Positions 1-5,002 of a stretch of 6,602 nt of DNA are shown here, piece after piece; positions within the stretch are counted from its first letter, which is position 1, and each line of letters starts with the position of its first letter. Location: assembly GCA_040905245.1 (NCBI GenBank), contig JBBDRX010000062.1, positions 1 through 6,602 of the forward strand, in the 5' to 3' direction. The position numbers and the translations under genes are program-made. This DNA is from JBBDRX01 sp040905245. GTDB lineage: Bacteria; Bacteroidota; Rhodothermia; Balneolales; Balneolaceae. Under the pieces are notes generated by a model. The model had not been told where the DNA came from. It saw only the letters and a list, made by a program, of their open reading frames with translations, and searched no databases.

Positions 1-134
1 CTCTGAGCGGATGCCCCGCGTCCGTGAATCAGAATCATCGCCGCATCTGCCCTTGACGGACTTTCACCTGCCGTCAGAACACCTTCTCCCTGATGCGGGC
101 CTTGAAACGGTTGGTCGGGATCTACTCGAAACAT
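1..134 (-). CDS. Alpha/beta-hydrolase esterase (phospholipase/carboxylesterase type), N-terminal part only
   Basis: The minus strand is open from an ATG at 134-132 to the left edge, giving 44 residues plus two bases. The protein starts MFRVDPDQPFQGPHQGEG and reaches AAMILIHGRGASAQ at residues 31-44. The HGRGASA segment matches the oxyanion-hole loop after the first core beta strand of small predicted esterases of the COG0400 phospholipase/carboxylesterase family (family knowledge). These cytoplasmic enzymes hydrolyse carboxyl or thioester bonds. The Ser-Asp-His triad would lie outside the window, so activity cannot be judged. The start is supported by AGGGG on the minus strand (plus 141-145), six bases before the ATG. 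The gene is divergent from the M48 protease. No signal peptide is seen. The family call rests on one motif and the N-terminal context. Confidence 0.72.
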   Translation of the reverse strand, partial: MFRVDPDQPFQGPHQGEGVLTAGESPSRADAAMILIHGRGASAQ

Positions 135-140
135 AACTGT

Positions 141-145
141 CCCCT
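141..145 (-). promoter_or_regulatory. Ribosome binding site of the partial esterase gene
   Basis: AGGGG on the minus strand lies six bases upstream of the ATG at 134-132. It is one of the clearest Shine-Dalgarno sequences in the window and fixes the start of the truncated gene. Confidence 0.6.
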
Positions 146-181
146 GAATTTACTACGATTTTTATCGAACAAATTGATTCT

Positions 182-212
182 GTTGAACTGCTGCCGTCCG
201 GATCGGTTCAAC
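182..212. repeat. Inverted repeat in the divergent intergenic region (possible operator)
   Basis: GTTGAAC at 182-188 is matched by its exact reverse complement GTTCAAC at 206-212, with a 17-base centre. The two half-sites are 24 bases apart, about two helical turns, and lie between the divergent esterase and M48 genes. A looser pair follows: ATCCGTCCTG at 225-234 with CAGGCAGGAT at 255-264, where eight of ten positions pair. No T-run follows either one, so neither looks like a terminator. Binding by a regulator is only an inference, and seven-base arms can arise by chance. Confidence 0.25.
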
Positions 213-390
213 CCGAAAACCACTATCCGTCCTGAAGAGTTCCTCCGGTTGTGACAGGCAGGATGCCAAAGAATCGACCTGTTGCCGGCTCTTCTCGTCA
301 GGAATATAACCATTGACGGCCGAAAGAAAACAGGTAGCACTCCCATTTGTATCAAATCGGTTTTCCCCGTTACTTTTCAGGCAATCAACC

Positions 391-394
391 GGAG
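391..394 (+). promoter_or_regulatory. Ribosome binding site deciding the M48 protease start
   Basis: GGAG lies seven bases before the ATG at 402. It supports that codon over the ATG at 282, which would add 40 residues with no family-like content ahead of the first membrane helix. Confidence 0.6.
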
Positions 395-401
395 AACGAA
401 C

Positions 402-1667
402 ATGAACCTGTTTGCTATCATCATCCTTACCGCTCTGCTCGCCGACTACCTGATTGGGCTCTTGTCGGACCTGCTCAACCTGAAGACCCTGAAGCGACCA
501 CTTCCTGCCGAGTTCGAAGGGGTTTATGACAGAGAGGATTATCGGAAATCACAGGACTATACCCGTACACGGATTCGTTTCGGTATTGTGGCAACTTCAT
601 TCAATCTGGGGATTTTGCTCGTCTTCTGGTTCAGCGGTGGATTCAACTGGCTGGATGTGGCCGTTCAGGCACCGGGGTATGGACCCGTCTGGACCGGGCT
701 TCTATATATTGGCGCGCTGATGGCGGGAAAAAGTCTGCTCTCCCTGCCGTTTCAGATCTGGTCTACTTTTGTAATCGAAGAGCAGTATGGATTCAACCGA
801 ACGACACCGATAACCTTTGTGTCCGACCGGGTCAAGGGACTGCTTCTATCCCTGATCCTGGGCGGCCCGCTGCTGGCCGGAATCATCGCTCTTTTTCAGT
901 TTTCCGGAACCGCTGCCTGGATCTGGGCCTGGGCGGCTATTACCCTTTTTACCCTTCTTATTCAGTTTGTCGCTCCCGCCTGGATCATGCCGCTCTTCAA
1001 CCGGTTCGACCCACTGGAAGAGGGAGAACTGCGAGACAAAATCGAATCCTATGCCGACAAAGTCTCATTCCCGCTACAGGAGGTTTCTGTGATGGACGGA
1101 TCCCGCCGATCGGGGAAGTCTAACGCATTCTTCACCGGATTTGGCAAGAACAAGCGAATCGCCCTGTTCGACACACTCATTGAAAAACAGACACCGGACG
1201 AACTGCTGGCAGTTGTGGCGCATGAGGTGGGTCACTACAAGTTAAAGCACATTCCAAAAAACATGGCTATCGGCATACTGCATACGGGGCTCATGCTCGC
1301 ACTTCTGTCACTGGTGCTGACACTGCCCGGACTTTTTGAGGCGTTCTACATGGACAGGATGAGCATCCATGCCGGGCTTGTCTTCTTCGGTCTGCTCTAC
1401 TCCCCTGCAGAAATGGTCCTCTCTGTCGTGATGGGTGCTCTCTCCCGCAAACACGAGTTTGAGGCAGATGCCTGGGCAGCCCGGACAACCGGCCGGCCGG
1501 AAGCGATGATTCAGGCACTGAAGAAGCTCTCCCTCGAGAACCTCTCCCACCTGACTCCTCATCCTCTGACAGTATTTCTGACCTACTCTCATCCGCCGGT
1601 TCTGGAACGAATCCGGGCGATCAAAAAGATAGAAAAAGGAAACAGAACTACGGCTATCCCTGATTGA
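402..1667 (+). CDS. M48 family zinc metallopeptidase, Ste24/CAAX-protease type, integral membrane
   Basis: A 421-residue integral membrane protease of the Ste24 branch of family M48. The zinc site is visible: HEVGH at residues 274-278 gives two histidine ligands and the catalytic Glu275. EFEAD at 352-356 supplies the third ligand, Glu352, and the conserved Asp356. Other family blocks are FNRTTPITF (131-139), SNAFFTGFGKNKRIALFDTL (240-259) and YSHPPVLERI (395-404). Hydrophobic segments lie near residues 4-24, 60-80, 98-118, 146-166, 173-196, 288-312 and 325-346, as expected for a multi-helix Ste24 fold. Bacteria generally lack CAAX prenylation, so a role in membrane-protein quality control is more likely than prenyl-protein processing (inference). 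The start at 402 is chosen for its GGAG site and because the membrane helix follows at once. The last 14 bases overlap the convergent osmC gene. The length is normal and nothing is missing. Confidence 0.95.
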   Translation: MNLFAIIILTALLADYLIGLLSDLLNLKTLKRPLPAEFEGVYDREDYRKSQDYTRTRIRFGIVATSFNLGILLVFWFSGGFNWLDVAVQAPGYGPVWTGLLYIGALMAGKSLLSLPFQIWSTFVIEEQYGFNRTTPITFVSDRVKGLLLSLILGGPLLAGIIALFQFSGTAAWIWAWAAITLFTLLIQFVAPAWIMPLFNRFDPLEEGELRDKIESYADKVSFPLQEVSVMDGSRRSGKSNAFFTGFGKNKRIALFDTLIEKQTPDELLAVVAHEVGHYKLKHIPKNMAIGILHTGLMLALLSLVLTLPGLFEAFYMDRMSIHAGLVFFGLLYSPAEMVLSVVMGALSRKHEFEADAWAARTTGRPEAMIQALKKLSLENLSHLTPHPLTVFLTYSHPPVLERIRAIKKIEKGNRTTAIPD

Positions 1668-2109
1668 GGCTGTAGTCCAGTGTAATTTCACAGTTAAGTA
1701 CACTGGATACAGGGCATCCCTCCTTGGCTCCCTGGGCCAGCTCGTCGAACTCCGAATCGGAAATTCCCGGAACTGAAGCGTCCAATTTCAGGGCAACCTT
1801 TGTAATGGCCCAGCCACCATCTTTCTGTTCGAGGCTCAGATTGGCATCCGTTTCCAGAGAGTCGGCCTTGTATCCCGCCTTCTCCAACTGGACACTCAGG
1901 GCCATGGCATAACAACCGGCATGGGCGGCAGCGATAAGCTCTTCCGGGTTGGTCCCCTTTGTTCCATCTTCATTTTCGAACCGAAGCTTAACGGAGTAGG
2001 GCAGATCACTCAGTGCCCCGCTCTGAGTGGTCAATAGACCGGATCCGCTGGTTCCTTTTCCTTTCCAGATTGCATTTGCTCTACGTATCATTTTCGCGTA
2101 CTTGTTCAT
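1654..2109 (-). CDS. osmC: OsmC family peroxiredoxin-like hydroperoxide reductase
   Basis: A 151-residue cytoplasmic OsmC protein, a thiol-dependent peroxidase that reduces organic hydroperoxides (family knowledge). The two redox cysteines are present: Cys66 in NPEELIAAAHAGCYAMALS and Cys132 in AKEGCPVSSVL. The N-terminal block AIWKGKGTSGSGLLTTQSGAL and the ending ITLDYSL are typical of OsmC proper rather than Ohr. The length is close to the usual 140-150. Two starts are possible: ATG at 2109 (MNKYAKM) and ATG at 2091 (MIRRANAIWKG). The second looks more like the family N-terminus, but neither has a clear Shine-Dalgarno site, so the longer form is given. The gene is convergent with and overlaps the protease by 14 bases, and is divergent from the serine hydrolase. 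No known oxidative-stress regulator gene is adjacent. Confidence 0.95.
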   Translation of the reverse strand: MNKYAKMIRRANAIWKGKGTSGSGLLTTQSGALSDLPYSVKLRFENEDGTKGTNPEELIAAAHAGCYAMALSVQLEKAGYKADSLETDANLSLEQKDGGWAITKVALKLDASVPGISDSEFDELAQGAKEGCPVSSVLNCEITLDYSLNQG

Positions 2110-2325
2110 TTCGGTTTCAATATCATTGTATTACACTACAAGCTACAAAATGTCACGTGAAATCCATCAGCCTGCTGCTCCTGACGGGCAACTACACATT
2201 TTCATTTTTAAAAACCGGACGAAATGGAGTAATTATCTATCACCTGATTTCCGATTCACACACATTCTGACGACATGATTCCGAATAGATCCCTGGCCCC
2301 ATTACATCATCCCGAAATTTCTGCC
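2110..2325. promoter_or_regulatory. Divergent intergenic region between osmC and the serine hydrolase
   Basis: This AT-rich stretch must carry promoters for both flanking genes. On the minus strand GTGACA (plus 2152-2157, five of six matches to TTGACA) stands 17 bases from the poorly matching TAATAC and 20 bases from the better TACAAT, so neither pairing is convincing. Plus 2126-2141 reads TTGTA-TTACAC-TACAA, an inverted repeat inside that area, with a further TACAA at 2144-2148. It could be an osmC operator, but it is not the TACAATT/AATTGTA arrangement known for OhrR. No clear plus-strand promoter was found. Confidence 0.3.
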
Positions 2326-3603
2326 ATGCAGTCTGCCAAAAGCGTACTACAGGCTTTTTTGATTCTTGTTTTAACGGCCCTGTTCCATCCCCTGCCGGCC
2401 CAGGAACTCCCGGCTGCCTCTCCCGAATCGGCCGGATTTTCGTCAGAACGACTGGATCGACTGACTACAACACTGGATCAGTATGTCGATCAACAGCGAC
2501 TGGCCGGAGGAGTCCTGCTGGTAGCTGGTGAAGGAAAAAGCATCTACTACCGGGCGTTCGGAATGCGGGATCTCCAATCGGGGGAGGCCATGTCGAAAAG
2601 TGACATCTTCCGAATCGCATCTCAGACCAAGGCGATAGTAAGCACAGCCGTCCTGATGTTGCAGGAAGAGGGCAAGCTGCTCATCTCCGAACCTGTCGGC
2701 AATTATCTTCCGGAATTTCTTGAAACGAGTGTCGCGGAAGAGACGGAAGAGGGCTACACCGTTGTTCCGGCCCGGCAGCCTATCACCATCCGACACGTGC
2801 TGACCCATACATCCGGAATCGACTACGGGTACGGTCCGGCCGCAGAGGAGTGGAAACAGGCTGGAATTCAGGGATGGTATTTTGCGCATCGGGATGAACC
2901 GATACGAGAAACGGTCCGCCGGATCGCCTCTCTTCCAATGGCCGCTCACCCGGGGGAGGCCTATGCGTATGGTTACTCCATCGATGTTCTCGGAGCCCTG
3001 ATTGAAGAGGTGAGCGGGCAGCCGCTGGATCAGTTTTTGAGAGACCGGATCCTGGAACCTCTGCAGATGAACGACACTCACTTCTACCTTCCCGAGGAGA
3101 AGAGAGACCGGCTGGCTGTCGTCTATTCCGTCCACGGGCAGGAACGGCAACTGAAACGAGCCCCCGATCCCGGTATGGGAGTTGGCCAGGGACACTACGT
3201 CGATGGGCCCCGAACAAGCTTTTCCGGAGGGGCCGGGCTGCTTTCCACCGCGACAGACTACACCCGGTTTCTCCAGATGATGCTTAACAAAGGAACTCTC
3301 GATGGTGTGCGAATTCTCTCTCCGACATCGGTCCAGCTGATGACGACCGACCATTTGGGAGAGATTCCCTTTCGAAGAGGAGAAGGATTCGGACTCGGTT
3401 TCTATACGGTTCAGCATATTGGTGAACGTGGATTGCCCGGAGCCACAGGTGAGTTTGGCTGGAGTGGAGCCTATCACTCAACCTACTGGGTAGATCCGAC
3501 CCATCGAATCACGGTTGTCTTTCTCACACAGTTGATTCCGGCAACCGGATCGGACATCCGCGAAAAAGTACGCGCACTCATCTACCAGGCCATGACCCGC
3601 TAA
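2326..3603 (+). CDS. Exported beta-lactamase-fold serine hydrolase (EstB-like / class C-related)
   Basis: A 425-residue serine hydrolase of the beta-lactamase (Pfam PF00144-type) superfamily. The nucleophile motif is Ser99-Gln-Thr-Lys102, in FRIASQTKAI. The second motif is Tyr217-Ser-Ile in AYGYSIDVLGAL, followed by the family block EEVSGQPLDQFL. The third motif region is FGWSGAYHSTYWVDP around residues 377-391, with W-S-G in place of the K-T-G of true class C beta-lactamases. That pattern fits EstB-type esterases and peptidase relatives better than antibiotic resistance (inference). Residues 1-25 form a signal peptide: Lys5, a hydrophobic core FLILVLTALF, and likely cleavage after LPA. This favours ATG 2326 over the in-frame ATG at 2275, which would put 17 extra residues ahead of the signal. 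Neither has a Shine-Dalgarno site. The protein is probably periplasmic or cell-surface. Its substrate is unknown. Confidence 0.93.
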   Translation: MQSAKSVLQAFLILVLTALFHPLPAQELPAASPESAGFSSERLDRLTTTLDQYVDQQRLAGGVLLVAGEGKSIYYRAFGMRDLQSGEAMSKSDIFRIASQTKAIVSTAVLMLQEEGKLLISEPVGNYLPEFLETSVAEETEEGYTVVPARQPITIRHVLTHTSGIDYGYGPAAEEWKQAGIQGWYFAHRDEPIRETVRRIASLPMAAHPGEAYAYGYSIDVLGALIEEVSGQPLDQFLRDRILEPLQMNDTHFYLPEEKRDRLAVVYSVHGQERQLKRAPDPGMGVGQGHYVDGPRTSFSGGAGLLSTATDYTRFLQMMLNKGTLDGVRILSPTSVQLMTTDHLGEIPFRRGEGFGLGFYTVQHIGERGLPGATGEFGWSGAYHSTYWVDPTHRITVVFLTQLIPATGSDIREKVRALIYQAMTR

Positions 3604-3615
3604 ATAAATACAGGA

Positions 3616-3987
3616 TCAGTGCCGCTCCTTCTCTTCGAGAATATCCAGCCAGGCCTGCAACAGCTCCATTTTGACATCCGGCGCCAGTGACAGAGACTCA
3701 ATCTTTTCAATAAAAAGCCTGTGTGGAGTTATGAGCGGATCGTTCACAACCGCCGTCTCCCGATACCGTTTTACTGGCAAGTCGCCGTACAGAATGTAAT
3801 TCGCATTCAGGTCTTGGCATATCGCAAAGATCAACCCGTAGTCAACGCTTCCTCTCCGACGCCAGGTGGAGATGGTAGAGGGAGCTTTCCCCAGCAGTTT
3901 CGCGAGTTCTGCATCCGATCGTAACTGATACGCCGCCTTGATTCGATTCAGTATATCATTGGCATTTTGAGATTCTTCTATTGACAT
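3616..3987 (-). CDS. Short CI-like helix-turn-helix repressor without peptidase domain
   Basis: A 123-residue DNA-binding protein. Residues 11-70 resemble the N-terminal domain of phage CI-type repressors (Pfam Phage_CI_repr type): SDAELAKLLGKAPSTISTWRRRGSVDY holds the first helix of the motif at 25-32 and the recognition helix near 35-46, and NANYILYGDLP completes the fold. Full CI proteins continue into an S24 LexA-like self-cleavage domain. Here there is only a linker and a short helical tail (about 87-120), which may dimerise. It should therefore not respond to RecA by self-cleavage (inference). No phage genes are nearby, so it looks like a domesticated or stand-alone regulator. The start has no Shine-Dalgarno site. 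A dyad and a direct repeat at its 5' end suggest autoregulation. Its stop lies 12 bases from the convergent serine-hydrolase stop, with no room for a separate terminator. Confidence 0.85.
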   Translation of the reverse strand: MSIEESQNANDILNRIKAAYQLRSDAELAKLLGKAPSTISTWRRRGSVDYGLIFAICQDLNANYILYGDLPVKRYRETAVVNDPLITPHRLFIEKIESLSLAPDVKMELLQAWLDILEEKERH

Positions 3988-3999
3988 ATTGCCATTTTG
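3958..3999. repeat. Direct repeat spanning the start of the CI-like gene
   Basis: ATTGGCATTTTG at 3958-3969 and ATTGCCATTTTG at 3988-3999 match at 11 of 12 bases and are exactly 30 bases apart, close to three helical turns. One copy lies inside the first codons of the CI-like gene and the other just upstream of its ATG. This arrangement could allow cooperative repressor binding on one face of the DNA and autorepression. It is a sequence observation with an inferred role. Confidence 0.35.
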
Positions 4000-4008
4000 T
4001 AAATACCA

Positions 4009-4022
4009 TTCGCAGATGCGAA
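4009..4022. promoter_or_regulatory. Perfect dyad, candidate operator of the CI-like repressor
   Basis: TTCGCA-GA-TGCGAA is a perfect inverted repeat of six-base arms with a two-base centre, centred 28 bases upstream of the repressor ATG. Compact dyads in this position are typical targets of dimeric helix-turn-helix repressors. A weaker palindrome, ACTC-GCA-GAGT, follows at 4026-4036 and shares the word CTCGCAGA/TTCGCAGA. No T-run follows, so it is not a terminator. Confidence 0.4.
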
Positions 4023-4071
4023 AAAACTCGCAGAGTGTCGTCCTGAAAAAAATGCATTGGGTAACACCGTC

Positions 4072-4292
4072 CGTACGATAAATCAGTCAACGGACGAAAC
4101 GAGAATTCAGGCAATGAGCCGAAACCGATAAGAAACACCGGGGACAACAGAGTACGCACGTCGTACATATCCGTACCTGCTGCAACTGTTACGCCTACAT
4201 GTTGCAATGTCCTGTGCCTGTATTATCGTACAAAAACACCCATCATTCAGTCGACGCACAATTTCCGTATGTCGACAATAGATTATAGTACG
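4072..4292. repeat. Recurring GTACG / GTACGATAA words
   Basis: The palindrome CGTACG followed by ATAA occurs at 4072-4081. GTACG-CACGT-CGTAC, an inverted repeat with five-base arms, is at 4152-4166. CCGTACC is at 4171-4177. On the minus strand GTACGATAATA lies at 4231-4221 and CGTACTATAATC at 4292-4281. Five occurrences in about 220 bases, in both orientations, look non-random, and two overlap -10-like boxes. They may be binding sites of one regulator. The significance has not been tested. Confidence 0.3.
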
Positions 4293-4310
4293 AATGGGAT
4301 CTAAAAACAA
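4282..4310 (-). promoter_or_regulatory. Near-consensus sigma-70-type promoter facing the CI-like gene
   Basis: On the minus strand TTGTTT (plus 4305-4310) is separated by exactly 17 bases from a perfect TATAAT (plus 4282-4287). Transcription would begin near 4275 and run left, reaching the CI-like start codon after a leader of nearly 290 bases. The match is to the general bacterial housekeeping consensus. If the host is a Bacteroidota member using the TTTG / TANNTTTG type, the box may be less meaningful. Confidence 0.42.
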
Positions 4311-4507
4311 TCCATTAAATACTGTCTGACAATAAGTTATCGTTTTTTGGCTGACGGACACGAGGGAATGAAAGACAGAATTCGGCTTTTTTATGTGGAT
4401 TCGCGATCCCGGGGACAAAGAAAACGAACCCGCAAAAGACCGGCGACCTTTTTTCCGCCTCGTACTGACAAATTACAGAACCGCATTAACCGTAATATCG
4501 AGGAAAT

Positions 4508-4882
4508 ATGGCGAAGCGAGTTGTTATTGTTGAAGATGACCACATTCAATCCATTGCACTCAAACTCTTGCTCGGAAAAACCGGTTACTCGCCTGCGGCA
4601 ATCTGTACATCCGGAGCATCCGCCATTAAAAATATTCTGAAGGAGAAGCCGGATCTAATTGTCTCGGATATCTATCTGAGTGACGATGTAGACGGCATTG
4701 CAGTAGCTCATGCCATTCGAAAAGAGATGGACACTCCGATCATTTTCATCACAGGACAGAGCCGTTACGAATTCGGCCAACGAATCGAATCCTTTGAAAA
4801 CTGTGACCTGCTTGGCAAACCGGTTACACTGGACGAATTGCAACGGGCCGTGAGCCGAGTTATGTGCGGGAACAAGAGCTGA
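4508..4882 (+). CDS. Stand-alone response-regulator receiver protein
   Basis: A 124-residue single-domain (CheY-like) response regulator. The acidic pocket is Glu9-Asp10-Asp11 in VIVEDDH, the phosphoacceptor is Asp54 in DLIVSDIYL, the conserved Thr is Thr82 in IIFITGQ, and the conserved Lys is Lys104 in LLGKPV. All residues needed for phosphorylation and switching are present. There is no output domain: the protein ends about 20 residues after the conserved Lys. It must act through protein contact or as a phosphorelay intermediate (inference). No histidine kinase is in the window, so its partner is elsewhere. GAGGA at 4500-4504, three bases before the ATG, is a usable if close ribosome binding site. 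An MFS transporter gene follows on the same strand after 120 bases, possibly co-transcribed, since no terminator is seen between them. Confidence 0.93.
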   Translation: MAKRVVIVEDDHIQSIALKLLLGKTGYSPAAICTSGASAIKNILKEKPDLIVSDIYLSDDVDGIAVAHAIRKEMDTPIIFITGQSRYEFGQRIESFENCDLLGKPVTLDELQRAVSRVMCGNKS

Positions 4883-5002
4883 CCTTTCCGAAACCCTGAA
4901 AAAGCCGTAACTTTAGAACTTGTCAGGTAATTGAAACCCGTCTCACAACAGAATTTTTCCTGGCCGTCACAGAGATCTGTGCTACCGGCCTCCCCATTGA
5001 CC

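Larger units (their letters stand above)
3988..4507. other. 520-base gene-free control region between the CI-like gene and the receiver gene
   Basis: No convincing gene is seen on either strand. Several short open frames cross it, but none has recognisable protein content or a ribosome binding site. The left part holds the candidate operator dyad. The middle holds repeated GTACG-type words and a 15-base inverted repeat at 4152-4166. A near-consensus promoter at 4282-4310 points left toward the CI-like gene. Two related words, GACAATAGATTATAGT (4274-4289) and GACAATAAGTTATCGT (4328-4343), match at 13 of 16 bases. The right part must contain the promoter of the receiver gene, which I could not identify. 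A small RNA cannot be excluded. Confidence 0.5.

Noticed and set aside
122..355. A 77-codon minus-strand frame in the divergent intergenic region
   Set aside because: It overlaps the start of the esterase in a different frame and has no motif; the interval is better explained as a control region.
2013..2278. Two plus-strand frames of 83-85 codons across the osmC start and the intergenic region
   Set aside because: They are partly antisense to osmC, lack ribosome binding sites and show no family features.
2443..3477. A 344-codon open frame on the minus strand, antisense to the serine hydrolase
   Set aside because: It lies entirely within a gene with clear motifs and signal peptide, its translation shows no recognisable domain, and long antisense frames are common opposite GC-moderate coding sequence.
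4328..4349. Intrinsic terminator suggested by ATAAGTTATCGTTTTTT
   Set aside because: The stem would be a nine-base AT-only palindrome with no loop, too weak to form a terminator hairpin.
4107..4418. A 103-codon minus-strand frame in the gene-free region
   Set aside because: Its composition is unlike a folded protein, it has no recognisable motif or supported ribosome binding site, and the candidate promoter at 4282-4310 lies inside it rather than upstream.
3616..4507. Prophage or mobile-element remnant
   Set aside because: The only phage-like feature is the HTH domain. No integrase, structural gene, terminal repeat or attachment-site duplication is visible in the window.
4347..4640. A 97-codon plus-strand frame running into the receiver gene
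   Set aside because: It overlaps over 130 bases of the well-supported receiver gene in another frame and its sequence is basic and low in structure, with no family resemblance.
4931..5002. TTG start adding 24 residues to the MFS transporter
   Set aside because: An AGG precedes it, but the added residues are not family-like and the ATG at 5003 begins directly before the first membrane helix. It remains possible.
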